Assembly: GCF_034651555.1 (NCBI RefSeq)
Contig: NZ_JAYEEQ010000018.1
Coordinates: 8,421 to 72,420 of the forward strand
Direction: 5' to 3'
DNA length: 64,000 nucleotides
Source of the DNA: Aurantibrevibacter litoralis
GTDB lineage: Bacteria > Bacteroidota > Bacteroidia > Flavobacteriales > Flavobacteriaceae
This document shows positions 53,794 to 62,381 of this stretch, piece by piece (positions within the stretch are counted from its first letter, which is position 1; the number at the start of each line of letters is the position of its first letter). The notes under the pieces are model-generated. The model saw only the letters and a program-made list of their open reading frames with translations, was not told the origin of the DNA and did not search any database. The position numbers and the translations under genes are program-made.

Positions 53794-54741
53794 TTAGCGC
53801 ACATTGCCCCATTTTTCCCATTTTATACCATTTAGCATTTCTTGAACAGACATTCTTCGTTTTCCCGGCAATTGCAATTCAGTTGGTAGAATAAACCCGT
53901 CTTTAACCGCAATTTTTATATTTTTTTTAGTGCCGATCACCTTACCAGATTCGTAATTGTGGGGTGCAATTTCAAATTGGGCATTGTAAATTTTTAGCAT
54001 AACCGGATCGCTGTCATTGTCTAAAAGTGTCCAAGCTGTTGGGTAAGGACTTAATCCACGAATATGATTATACACAGTTGCTGCCGGTAAGTTCCAATTT
54101 ATTCTACACGTTTCTTTGTCTAATTTTGGAGCCATTTTAAAAGCATCGGCTCCCTTTTGCGGTTTTGGTGTTACTAATTTTTGTTGAATTTGGAGTACTG
54201 TATTCAGTACCACTTGCGCGCCCAATTTCATCAAGGTGTCGTGCAAGGTGCCCGCAGTATCTGCTATGTGTATGGGTGTCGTTTCTTGTAAGAGAATTTC
54301 TCCTGTATCGATCTTATCATCGATATAAAAGGTTGTTACTCCGGTTTCTTTCTCCCCGTTTATAATAGCCCAATTGATGGGGGCGGCACCGCGGTAGCTG
54401 GGCAATAGGGAGGCATGCAAGTTAAAAGTGCCGTATTTGGGCAAGGACCAAACCGATTTAGGCAACATTCTAAAGGCAACAACAATGAAAAGATTGGCAT
54501 CGAGGCTTCGTAATTCATCCAGAAAAGTATCACTTTTTAAATTGGTGGGCTGTAAAACCCTTATATCATGGGACAAGGCATATTGTTTTACGGCAGATTG
54601 TTGTGGTTTCCTTCCTCTTCCAGCCGGTTTATCGGCAGCAGTTACTACCGCAACTACATCATAATTATGCGCTAACAACATTGCTAATGAAGCTACTGCA
54701 AAGTCTGGTGTTCCCATAAAAAGGATACGCATTGGTTCCAT
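53794..54741 (-). CDS. fmt: Methionyl-tRNA formyltransferase
   Basis: 315 residues from the ATG at 54741, which begins one base after the recQ stop; an ATG at 54756 would overlap recQ by 14 nt. N-terminal formyltransferase domain: RILFMGTPDFAVASL, LHASLLPSYRGAAPINWAII (HxSLLP loop), and DDKIDTGEIL. The C-terminal OB-like tRNA-binding domain follows (RINWNLPAATVYNHIRGLSPYP). It formylates initiator Met-tRNA; the matching deformylase gene is 2 kb away on the other strand. Confidence 0.95.
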   Translation of the reverse strand: MEPMRILFMGTPDFAVASLAMLLAHNYDVVAVVTAADKPAGRGRKPQQSAVKQYALSHDIRVLQPTNLKSDTFLDELRSLDANLFIVVAFRMLPKSVWSLPKYGTFNLHASLLPSYRGAAPINWAIINGEKETGVTTFYIDDKIDTGEILLQETTPIHIADTAGTLHDTLMKLGAQVVLNTVLQIQQKLVTPKPQKGADAFKMAPKLDKETCRINWNLPAATVYNHIRGLSPYPTAWTLLDNDSDPVMLKIYNAQFEIAPHNYESGKVIGTKKNIKIAVKDGFILPTELQLPGKRRMSVQEMLNGIKWEKWGNVR

Positions 54742-54742
54742 A

Positions 54743-56638
54743 TTACCTAATTTCATATTGGTTTTGGGTATTTATTGCGATGTACTCATCTTCTAATAGG
54801 TGTTGAACTCCCTTTAAAATCATTGATTCCTTGTAAGGTAATTGTGTTATCATTGCGCGGGAAGACAGTGGTTTTTGTTTCAACAATTTTAAAATATCAT
54901 GCAACACTAAAGCCAATATGCTCGGATCTGCATTGGTATTTTGCAAGCACACATCGCAAGAGCCGCATGCTGTTTTATGCTCGCCAAAATAGCCTAATAA
55001 CTGAACACTTCTACATACTTTGTTGTTCTGTACATAGTCTAGCATCCGATTTAAATTCTGTAGTTTCACTTGTTGCTGAACCTTTACTTTATGCGAGAAT
55101 GAATGAATAGTACGATCGTCTTCTCTGGGGACTAAGAAGGTAATTTCCAAATCGGTATGTGCATCATGTACATCTATAATATGGTCATTTTTCAATTGAT
55201 GCAGGATTTGAACTAGTTGCGCTTCCGAAATTTGAGTTTTTTTTGCCAAAAGATAGGTGTTTACTTTGGTATCAAAATCAAACACCCCACCATATGTTCG
55301 CAGTAACGTTTGCACAATAGTAGCTATATCTTGATGTTTCTCTAAATAGTGAAATAATTCTTGTTTAGACGCTGTAAATTGCAAGCTGGTTCGTTTCGAA
55401 AAAGTATCGGATAAGGCAATGACCGAATTTTGATCTAAAATGCGTAATCCGTTGTAGGTGAGAATACTGTTTAACTTGTAGGTGGCGCAAAATTGATTAA
55501 AATTAAGAGCAAAATTGGCAGCTGCCCCTTCTCCGTAAGGGATTTGAAAATAATTATTTAGCTTATTGTACAAGGTTTTTATAAAGGGGATATCGGGCAA
55601 AACACTTAAAAATTGTTCTTTAGCCAGTTGCGCATCACTCTTATTACGTATTAAAATGGCTTCCGCAGCTTTCTGATCCCTTCCGGCTCTTCCGGCTTCT
55701 TGAAAATAATTCTCCAAACTTTCCGGAATCTGGTAGTGCACTACTAACCGCACATTGGGTTTATCAATACCCATTCCGAAGGCATTTGTGGCCACCATGA
55801 TCTTTACCCTATCTTCTAACCATTGATTTAATCTTTCATTTTTATCTTTTTTAGACAAGCCCCCATGATAGGCGGTAGCCGTTATTTTTTGTTGCTGCAA
55901 GAAATTGGCAAGGGACTCCGTCAGCCTGCGGCTCCGGACGTATACGATACCGCTTTCGTTTAATTGGTGACAAAGTGTTCGTAAGCGCCCCATTTTATCC
56001 TCGTCTTGAATGACCTTAAAAGAAATGGTATCTCGTGCAAAAGAATCTTTAACGATAAGCGGTTGCCTAAGACCAAGATGCGTTATAATATCTTGGCTTA
56101 CTTGTGCTGTTGCCGTTGCGGTAAGCGCAATAATAGGCACATTAGGAGCCAAAGTTCGTAACAGATGGCATTCTAAATAGGCAGGCCTAAAATCGTTTCC
56201 CCACAATGAAATACAATGTGCCTCATCTATAGCGATCAGGTTCACGTTCATTTGCTGTATACGTTCTTGTATCATATCTTGTTGTAACCGCTCGGGGGAG
56301 AGATACAAAAATTTAAAACCCCCAAAAAGACAATTGTCCAGCAAATCGATGACCTCATCATGAGGTATGCCACCGGTAAGTGCAATGGCTTTTATGCCTT
56401 TTTGTTTTAATTGCGATACTTGATTTTGAATTAGGGCAACCAAGGGCGATACTACAATGCAAATACCATCTAGGGTTAAACCCGGTATTTGGTAACATAC
56501 CGATTTTCCTCTCCCGGTGGGAAGCAATGCCAGCATATCATTACCTTGTAATACGGCATTAATAATCCGTTGCTGAGAGCCTCTAAATTCGGAATAACCC
56601 CAATAGGTTTTTAGAATATCGGACGGATTTTTCAACAT
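54743..56638 (-). CDS. recQ: RecQ-family ATP-dependent DNA helicase
   Basis: 631 residues. Helicase motifs: QQRIINAVLQGNDMLALLPTGRGKSVCYQ (Q motif and Walker A), IDEAHC, TATA, and QEAGRAGRDQ. The RQC region contains the zinc Cys set around CRSVQLLGYFGEHKTACGSCDVC. There is no recognisable HRDC domain, so it is the shorter RecQ type. The gene lies between the AAA-type ATPase gene (1-nt gap) and fmt, forming a run of tightly packed genes. Confidence 0.94.
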   Translation of the reverse strand: MLKNPSDILKTYWGYSEFRGSQQRIINAVLQGNDMLALLPTGRGKSVCYQIPGLTLDGICIVVSPLVALIQNQVSQLKQKGIKAIALTGGIPHDEVIDLLDNCLFGGFKFLYLSPERLQQDMIQERIQQMNVNLIAIDEAHCISLWGNDFRPAYLECHLLRTLAPNVPIIALTATATAQVSQDIITHLGLRQPLIVKDSFARDTISFKVIQDEDKMGRLRTLCHQLNESGIVYVRSRRLTESLANFLQQQKITATAYHGGLSKKDKNERLNQWLEDRVKIMVATNAFGMGIDKPNVRLVVHYQIPESLENYFQEAGRAGRDQKAAEAILIRNKSDAQLAKEQFLSVLPDIPFIKTLYNKLNNYFQIPYGEGAAANFALNFNQFCATYKLNSILTYNGLRILDQNSVIALSDTFSKRTSLQFTASKQELFHYLEKHQDIATIVQTLLRTYGGVFDFDTKVNTYLLAKKTQISEAQLVQILHQLKNDHIIDVHDAHTDLEITFLVPREDDRTIHSFSHKVKVQQQVKLQNLNRMLDYVQNNKVCRSVQLLGYFGEHKTACGSCDVCLQNTNADPSILALVLHDILKLLKQKPLSSRAMITQLPYKESMILKGVQHLLEDEYIAINTQNQYEIR

Positions 56639-56639
56639 G

Positions 56640-57179
56640 TTATTTATTTAGGGCACTGAGAATGAAATTGACCCGCTCATCAACGGAGCTAATAGGCACT
56701 TCCTGAACACGATACCCATAGTTGGTATAGGTGCGTTCTAAAAAATCATGAATGCGAATGGCTTCATCAAAATTTTCGTGCCGTTCGTTATCCGCCGTAT
56801 AAATATCCTTCCAAGGCGGTAATAAAAACACATTGTCATAGCGGTTGTTTTTACACGCATCGACAAAATCGCGGGTATACTTTTGGTGCACCCCATCCAT
56901 ATAGGCCAACACATCGGGTAGGCCGCGATCCAAAAAAACGATATCTGTCAACGCGTTCTCAGCTTCGTAAAATTGTGCTAAACGCCCTTCCAATATACGC
57001 TTGCTAAATCGTAGCGGATCGGTTAAAAAGAGTTGTGGAATTCCTTCGGCACGTGCCTCTAGCGTTATGCTTCTAGATATTTCATGCAAGCACAGAAATC
57101 CTCTTTCTTCAATTCTTTTAATGACCGATGTTTTTCCCGTACTCGGTCCACCGGTAATCACAACTTTAATAGGATTCAA
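56640..57179 (-). CDS. AAA_28-type ATP-binding protein (NadR-kinase-like P-loop)
   Basis: 179 residues from a TTG at 57179 (product MNPIKVVITGGPSTGKTSVIKR). P-loop GGPSTGKTS near residue 9; LDRGLPD looks like the Walker-B/switch region. The C-terminal half matches the P-loop kinase-like AAA_28 family common in Bacteroidota. The frame is open to an ATG at 57269, but that would overlap the divergent promoter and put a TACTTTG box (57199-57205) inside the gene. Substrate unknown. Confidence 0.82.
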   Translation of the reverse strand: MNPIKVVITGGPSTGKTSVIKRIEERGFLCLHEISRSITLEARAEGIPQLFLTDPLRFSKRILEGRLAQFYEAENALTDIVFLDRGLPDVLAYMDGVHQKYTRDFVDACKNNRYDNVFLLPPWKDIYTADNERHENFDEAIRIHDFLERTYTNYGYRVQEVPISSVDERVNFILSALNK

Positions 57180-57245
57180 GATAACATTTTTGCGGTTACA
57201 AAGTAATGAAATACCTACTAGACTAAAAAATTGATAATGAAGCCT

Positions 57246-57253
57246 TATATTTG
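57246..57253 (+). promoter_or_regulatory. -7 box of the DUF493 gene
   Basis: TATATTTG, a perfect TAnnTTTG box, 14 nt before the ATG at 57268. Confidence 0.6.
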
Positions 57254-57267
57254 CATAAACGATTGTC

Positions 57268-57555
57268 ATGGAAACTGAAAAATCCGAGGAATTTTATAAG
57301 CGATTGAAAATTCAGTTAGCGGAAAGCAGTACATGGCCTTCTAATTACCTGTACAAGTTTATAGTGCCTTCGGAGGCAGAGAAAATTAAACAAATACAGA
57401 CGATTTTTGATAACACCGGAGCTGTTATTGAAACAAAAAAGTCTAAAAATGGCACGTATACCAGTATTTCGGTAACGGTAAATTGCAAAGATCCGGATGC
57501 TGTGATCCAAAATTATAAGGAGGTTGGTGAAGTAAAAGGTGTAATATCATTGTAA
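57268..57555 (+). CDS. DUF493 (YbeD-like) protein
   Basis: A 95-residue ACT-like small protein: WPSNYLYKFIVPSEAEKIKQI and KKSKNGTYTSISVTVNCKDPDAVIQNY are the family core. E. coli YbeD is thought to be regulatory; the role here is unknown. Divergent from the AAA-type gene, sharing an intergenic region of under 100 nt. Confidence 0.9.
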   Translation: METEKSEEFYKRLKIQLAESSTWPSNYLYKFIVPSEAEKIKQIQTIFDNTGAVIETKKSKNGTYTSISVTVNCKDPDAVIQNYKEVGEVKGVISL

Positions 57556-57644
57556 AACGGCATTTTTACCATAATTTTGTCGTTTAATATCCGTTATAGC
57601 TTTACTACCTTGTTTTTTAATACAAAAGCCTTAAACATTTCAAA

Positions 57645-58313
57645 TTGAATTTAGTAGAAAACTTAGAGTACAATACTGAGCGCACACAGCTCATTATTCC
57701 AGAATACGGGCGCCATTTTCAGAAGATGGTAGATTATGCCGTATCCATTGCAGATGATGAAGAGCGAAATAAAGTAGCCAAATCGATTATTAGCGTGATG
57801 GGAAATTTGCAACCCCATTTAAGGGATGTGCCCGATTTTCAGCACAAATTATGGGATCAACTCTTTATCATGTCCGATTTTAAATTGAACGTAGATTCTC
57901 CTTATCCCATTACCTCAAAAGAGGTATTGCGACAACGTCCCGAACCGTTAAGCTACCCCCAAAATTTTCCCAAATACCGTTTTTATGGCAACAATATTAA
58001 ACGAATGATTGATGTTGCCGTGCAGTGGGAGAAGGGTGATATGCGCGAAGGTTTAGAATATGTCATTGCCAATCACATGAAAAAGTGTTACCTGAATTGG
58101 AACAAGGATACGGTAGATGATGAAGCAATATTTGCTCATTTATACGAGTTAAGTGATGGGCAGATTGATATGGCCTCAGAGGGCGAAAATCTCACCGAAA
58201 GCGGTCAATTCCTTAAAAATAGAGTAGCCAAGACACCAAAGACGACCACTTCTACAGGTAAAAAAAGTCAAGGAACCAATACTAATAACAACCGCGGTAA
58301 AAAACGGTTCTAA
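57645..58313 (+). CDS. DUF4290 protein
   Basis: 222 residues, with a TTG start at 57645 (product MNLVENLEYNTERTQLIIPEYGRHFQ). Family motifs are EYGRHFQKMVDYAV, NLQPHLRDVPDFQHKLWDQL and YPITSKEVL. The C-terminus is a Thr/Asn/Lys-rich low-complexity tail. Restricted to Bacteroidota; function unknown. It is regularly placed before murA, as here (15-nt gap). Confidence 0.9.
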   Translation: MNLVENLEYNTERTQLIIPEYGRHFQKMVDYAVSIADDEERNKVAKSIISVMGNLQPHLRDVPDFQHKLWDQLFIMSDFKLNVDSPYPITSKEVLRQRPEPLSYPQNFPKYRFYGNNIKRMIDVAVQWEKGDMREGLEYVIANHMKKCYLNWNKDTVDDEAIFAHLYELSDGQIDMASEGENLTESGQFLKNRVAKTPKTTTSTGKKSQGTNTNNNRGKKRF

Positions 58314-58328
58314 TATTTTCAACGTTAA

Positions 58329-59636
58329 ATGGGGACATTTAAAATTGAAGGCGGACATAAGCTTCACGGAGAAATAACACCGCAAGGAGCTAAAAATGAA
58401 GCATTGCAAATCCTTTGTGCTGTACTATTAACCTCCGAAAGTGTTACGATACACAACATACCCGATATTGTAGACGTCAATAAATTGATTTCGCTTTTAG
58501 AGGATTTAGGCGTAAAAATTCAAAAGAAAGGAAAAGGGTCTTATGTGTTTAAGGCAGATGAAGTACAGCTAGACTACCTGCAATCCGATCAATTTAAAAA
58601 TGATGGCAAGGGTTTAAGAGGATCTATTATGATGGTGGGGCCTTTGTTGGCGCGTTTCGGAAAAGGGTATATTCCCAAGCCCGGAGGCGATAAAATTGGT
58701 CGCCGGCGATTGGATACTCATTTTGAAGGATTTATTAAGCTTGGCGCAAAATTCCGATACAATAAAGAGGAACATTTCTATGGCGTAGAGGCCAAAAGCC
58801 TAAAAGGAACCTATATGCTTTTAGATGAAGCATCGGTAACCGGCACCGCCAATATTGTAATGGCAGCAGTACTTGCCCAAGGCACTACAACTATTTATAA
58901 TGCAGCCTGCGAGCCATATTTGCAGCAATTGTGCAAGATGTTGAATAGGATGGGCGCCAAAATCTCGGGCATAGGTTCTAATTTGCTTCAAATTGAAGGA
59001 GTTACCCAATTACAAGGTACAGAACATACCATGCTACCCGACATGATTGAAATTGGAAGTTGGATCGGCCTTGCGGCAATGACACGGAGCGAACTCACCA
59101 TAAAAAATGTCAGTTGGGAAAACTTGGGTCAAATCCCTTCCGTATTTAGAAAACTTGGAATTCGCTTAGAACAAAAAGGAGACGATATTTATATTCCGGA
59201 GCACAACGAAGGATATGCCATTCAGAACTATATAGATGGCTCTATCCTTACCGTGGCCGATGCTCCTTGGCCGGGTATGACTCCAGATTTATTAAGTATT
59301 ATTTTGGTGATAGCCACCCAGGCGCGAGGTGAGGTTCTTATTCATCAAAAAATGTTTGAAAGTCGTTTGTTTTTTGTAGATAAATTGATCGATATGGGGG
59401 CAAAAATTATCCTTTGCGATCCCCATAGAGCCACTGTAATAGGGCATGACTTTAAATCTACACTAAAGGCTACCACTATGGTTTCGCCAGATATACGAGC
59501 GGGCGTATCCTTGTTAATCGCAGCCTTATCTGCAAAAGGAACTTCTACAATACACAATATAGAGCAAATAGATCGCGGCTACGAAAATATCGATACCCGA
59601 TTACGCGCTATTGGTGCCAAAATAGATCGGTATTAA
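58329..59636 (+). CDS. murA: UDP-N-acetylglucosamine 1-carboxyvinyltransferase with Cys-to-Asp active site
   Basis: 435 residues; the first committed step of peptidoglycan synthesis. EPSP-synthase fold with GGHKLHGEITPQGAKNEAL (the KNxAL motif) and the active-site loop PKPGGDKIGRRRLDTH. In most MurA this loop reads PGGC and the Cys is the target of fosfomycin; here it is Asp121, as in some naturally fosfomycin-resistant bacteria. All other catalytic regions (Asp in LPDMIEIGSW, Arg in SPDIRAGVSL) look intact. Confidence 0.96.
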   Translation: MGTFKIEGGHKLHGEITPQGAKNEALQILCAVLLTSESVTIHNIPDIVDVNKLISLLEDLGVKIQKKGKGSYVFKADEVQLDYLQSDQFKNDGKGLRGSIMMVGPLLARFGKGYIPKPGGDKIGRRRLDTHFEGFIKLGAKFRYNKEEHFYGVEAKSLKGTYMLLDEASVTGTANIVMAAVLAQGTTTIYNAACEPYLQQLCKMLNRMGAKISGIGSNLLQIEGVTQLQGTEHTMLPDMIEIGSWIGLAAMTRSELTIKNVSWENLGQIPSVFRKLGIRLEQKGDDIYIPEHNEGYAIQNYIDGSILTVADAPWPGMTPDLLSIILVIATQARGEVLIHQKMFESRLFFVDKLIDMGAKIILCDPHRATVIGHDFKSTLKATTMVSPDIRAGVSLLIAALSAKGTSTIHNIEQIDRGYENIDTRLRAIGAKIDRY

Positions 59637-60136
59637 TAGCGAATACTTTTTTTATTGCTATTGATGGTACACATGAAACCTATTTTGGCGTATAATCTTT
59701 GAGCCTGAATATGTTTTTTAGGACTTGATTCAAGTTTTTATGCTAGATGCGTTGAAGTGGTACCCTATTGATGTCTATGAGCCATCTGTGGAATAAGCCG
59801 TACAACCAAGAATTTATGCATCTTGCCTAGTTTAGGAATCATTTTTTACGGTATTCATGTACCTTTGAAGCACCATAGCATAAGTAGGTTAAGTTCATGG
59901 TAAGATTTGGGGAAAAAGGCAGCGGAGACGCTGCCTTTTTAATTGGATTTTATTTCCCCCGATACAAAATGTAACTTCTATTGATTATTAATAAGGTATA
60001 AATGTAAGGTGCAAATAAGGTACAAAACTGCACTAAAAGGCCTTTTATGGGGCTAAATAAGTGTTTTTTTATTGAGGGTCTTCCGATAGAGAAATAGAAA
60101 ACATATTAACCAATATTTCAATGGACGTAATTTTTT
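59637..60136. other. Gene-free boundary between core genome and toxin-antitoxin island
   Basis: About 500 bp with no convincing gene in any frame. It holds one strong terminator (59913-59940) and is otherwise AT-rich. The end of the core gene run (murA) and the start of accessory genes on the opposite strand suggest an integration boundary, but no direct repeats or attachment site could be identified. Confidence 0.5.
59913..59940. terminator. Strong bidirectional terminator hairpin
   Basis: Perfect 12-bp arms AAAAAGGCAGCG / CGCTGCCTTTTT around loop GAGA, 277 nt beyond murA. Confidence 0.85.
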
Positions 60137-60376
60137 TCAACCTGCATTTTCAACGGACTTCCAACCATTTTTTCCGTCGTTCACATTTAAAAATCCTCTC
60201 TCAATCGAATCCTTAAAAATAGTAATTGAAGGATCAGCACAACTACACTTGTCTGTATGACCACAATAACATATCCTATCTACAAATTCATCTTGGCCAA
60301 TTTTCTCAACTTTAACCAGATTTTGAATTTTTATTCCATGGTTATAGATTCTATTGTAAAATAATGTCACTATCAA
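60137..60376 (-). CDS. Small Cys-rich hypothetical protein
   Basis: 79 residues if read from a TTG at 60376; there is no ATG in the frame, so the start is uncertain (GTG at 60370 is another option). It contains a compact C-x-C-G-H-x3-C-x-C cluster (CYCGHTDKCSCADPS), which may bind zinc. The frame overlaps the 3' end of the HigA-like gene by 26 nt. It is reported because the Cys/His cluster is unlikely by chance; coding status is not certain. Confidence 0.4.
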   Translation of the reverse strand: MIVTLFYNRIYNHGIKIQNLVKVEKIGQDEFVDRICYCGHTDKCSCADPSITIFKDSIERGFLNVNDGKNGWKSVENAG

Positions 60377-60713
60377 TATTTAATTTTTGATGCAAGGCTT
60401 TGGCAACATTCAAAGTAATTTCTCTTTTGCCGTTTAAATAGTCACTTATTCTTGAGGCGCTTGTATCTAAGAGAGTTGCCAAATCCTTTCTTTTAAGCCC
60501 CATCTCAAACATACGTAGTTCAATCATTTCCTGTAAGGTAGGTAGCCTAATTGGAAAATGGATTTCCTCGTATTGTTCGATGATATCAGAAACTTCCAAA
60601 AACTCTTTTGCTAAAGGATTATCTGCTGACATATTATCATCCACAACATCTATCAACTCTTCTAAGCGAAGATTTGCTTTTACATATGCTTCATGTGTAA
60701 TTAATTCTCCCAT
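60351..60713 (-). CDS. HigA-type antitoxin with XRE helix-turn-helix
   Basis: 120 residues. An N-terminal part rich in Glu/Asp (residues 1-60, LDEL-type helices) is followed by a C-terminal helix-turn-helix at about 66-115 (MIELRMFEMGLKRKDLATLLDTSASRISDYLNGKREITLNVAKAL). This is the layout of HigA antitoxins encoded downstream of HigB. Only the tail of a HigB gene remains directly upstream, 4 nt away, so it is an orphan antitoxin. Confidence 0.8.
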   Translation of the reverse strand: MGELITHEAYVKANLRLEELIDVVDDNMSADNPLAKEFLEVSDIIEQYEEIHFPIRLPTLQEMIELRMFEMGLKRKDLATLLDTSASRISDYLNGKREITLNVAKALHQKLNIDSDIILQ

Positions 60714-60717
60714 TTCT

Positions 60718-60846
60718 TTATAACTTATCTATATTCTTTATTTTTTCGTAATCCCGGTGATTGCAAACCCATCGTATCAATACTTTCTTAAACTTAAACC
60801 GATCTGGAAATGGATTTCTTCGAATTAGATAATCATAACTTGTATA
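60718..60846 (-). pseudogene. C-terminal remnant of a HigB mRNA-interferase toxin
   Basis: A 42-codon open frame without a start codon ends just before the HigA-like gene. Its end, VLIRWVCNHRDYEKI, matches the C-terminal strand/helix of HigB toxins (xxIRxxGTHxEYDKI). Full HigB is about 95-100 residues; the first half is missing and the frame is cut by a TAA at 60847-60849, next to the end of the HipT gene. The toxin was probably truncated when the HipBST module was placed there. Confidence 0.6.
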
Positions 60847-60853
60847 TTAAATT

Positions 60854-61843
60854 CTAATCTCTCAAAAGTTTTCTAAGCCTTGTCTGATACCCTTGAAGGT
60901 AGTTTCTTTTCGTCTTTTCATCCAAGTATGAAAGCTCGATTAAGGATAGTACTTTATCTTGATTTGTCGTTAAACTTCTAAATGCCTTTTCATATTGCCT
61001 TTTAGAAATGCCAGCAAGTTCTGCTAGCTGAAAAAACTGCTCTGTAATCTTACCTCTTGATTTGTCTACTGGTAAAAGTCCATCTTCTAATGCAAAATCC
61101 CTATCCTCAATATGGATCCTACTGTTTAATAGGTCATAGGCAGGACTCAATTTAAAATCTCCCAAAGCAGTTTCCATTAAAGAGAAATTTTTGAAATGGG
61201 CATCACCGTTAGATATTAAATAATTGAAAAGTAGTAGCTTAAATAGTTTGATAGCCTCAATTGGATAGGCTGGAACATACTTTTTTAAAAGTTCAAAAAG
61301 GTGTAAATAATTTCCAGAATATTTAAAATCCGTTCCATGGGTTTGTGGTGTTCTTCCGGCTAAAGTAGCAAAGTCTTCAATGGCCCATTTAGTACCATCT
61401 TCTTGCACATCAAAACGTTTGGTAATATATGCGGGGTCTCCGTTTTTAAAGAATACGAGGCCGTTCTCTGCAGTTTCGATTGCGAATACTTGGCGTGCCA
61501 ACTGCATGCTCAAATGTTCGTTGGCCGGCATTTGATCTGTACGAGTTCCCACATTCGGAATTGGTTTTAAAATGTACTGCCCTTGTTCTCCATCATTTAT
61601 CAAACGTAGTTTGTTCTTTTCCAGTAGTACCGAAAACTTTTCTTGTACACCAGAAATGGATAAACGTAGTTTGTTTTCTTTAAAGAGTTCTTCAGTAACC
61701 GCATTGGTAACAGGCGATTCGTAGGGTAGGATAGGGCTTACCTTCCTCCCTTTGAATAAACGATGTAATGCTGTCGTACTATAGGTATTGAGTCCTTTCT
61801 TTAAAGTGCCCGGACAGTTGTTTATTTTCATTGGATTCCTCAT
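60854..61843 (-). CDS. hipT: HipT-type serine kinase toxin (HipA C-terminal domain, stand-alone)
   Basis: 329 residues, the HipA kinase core without the N-terminal subdomain 1, which is encoded separately upstream. The Gly-rich loop region is LSISGVQEKFSVL with the Ser62-Ile-Ser64 pair, resembling the SxS autophosphorylation motif described for HipT. The catalytic loop is NGDAHFKNFSL (Asp214) and the metal-binding Asp237 is in SPAYDLL. It is expected to phosphorylate an aminoacyl-tRNA synthetase and stop translation. Its ATG overlaps the hipS stop (ATGA). Confidence 0.9.
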   Translation of the reverse strand: MRNPMKINNCPGTLKKGLNTYSTTALHRLFKGRKVSPILPYESPVTNAVTEELFKENKLRLSISGVQEKFSVLLEKNKLRLINDGEQGQYILKPIPNVGTRTDQMPANEHLSMQLARQVFAIETAENGLVFFKNGDPAYITKRFDVQEDGTKWAIEDFATLAGRTPQTHGTDFKYSGNYLHLFELLKKYVPAYPIEAIKLFKLLLFNYLISNGDAHFKNFSLMETALGDFKLSPAYDLLNSRIHIEDRDFALEDGLLPVDKSRGKITEQFFQLAELAGISKRQYEKAFRSLTTNQDKVLSLIELSYLDEKTKRNYLQGYQTRLRKLLRD

Positions 61844-62166
61844 GCTTTTATTTCCTTAACCTGAATGGCTCCAATCGTATCATATTTTGCTGTGGTCAAT
61901 AATAGACCGAAATAGTCTTTCGGGTCAATGCGTAACTCAAAACAAATATTTTGTTTGTTTGAGCCCTCAGGAAGCATATTATAAAAAAAAGGGAATAGAT
62001 GCTCTGAATGATACTCTTGTTGGTTTTTTGGTAATGTAAGGCTGATAGCTGGGGTGTCGTTTGATGCAAACCATTTGTCATGATAACGAAATGTGAAACT
62101 TCCATCATCCGATTGGGTCAATTTTCCTGCTTCTTCCTTTTTGTACAAAATGACTGCTTGCCTCAT
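61840..62166 (-). CDS. hipS: HipS-type protein (HipA N-terminal subdomain 1)
   Basis: 108 residues: AVILYKKEEAGKLTQ, FRYHDKWFAS, PAISLTLPKNQQEYHSEHLFPFFYNMLPEGSNK. This is the N-terminal subdomain 1 of HipA as a separate protein. In the characterised HipBST system of E. coli, HipS is the antitoxin that blocks the HipT kinase. Start and stop overlap the neighbouring genes by ATGA on both sides. Confidence 0.88.
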   Translation of the reverse strand: MRQAVILYKKEEAGKLTQSDDGSFTFRYHDKWFASNDTPAISLTLPKNQQEYHSEHLFPFFYNMLPEGSNKQNICFELRIDPKDYFGLLLTTAKYDTIGAIQVKEIKA

Positions 62167-62381
62167 TCTTCAGGTGATGTCGTTTTTACTTGGAAAGTGA
62201 GTTCCAAACCTAATGCATTACCCAATTTGTTTAATGTTTCTGCAGTAGGGTTGCCTTTACCACTTTCAAATTGTTTAAGGGTACGCAGACCTACACCTGA
62301 AAGGTCTGCCAATGTTTCTTGGGTAACCTGCAGCATTTCTCTTCGCTCCTTTATACTTTGTATTAAACTATTAAAGTGCAT
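62163..62381 (-). CDS. hipB: HipB-type HTH repressor
   Basis: 72 residues with an XRE helix-turn-helix (about residues 10-65, TQETLADLSGVGLRTLKQFESGKGNPTAETLNKLGNAL). The short C-terminus has no extended tail. It heads the hipB-hipS-hipT operon and is the likely binder of the AGTGC-N8-GCACT operators directly upstream, giving autoregulation. Confidence 0.88.
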   Translation of the reverse strand: MHFNSLIQSIKERREMLQVTQETLADLSGVGLRTLKQFESGKGNPTAETLNKLGNALGLELTFQVKTTSPEE

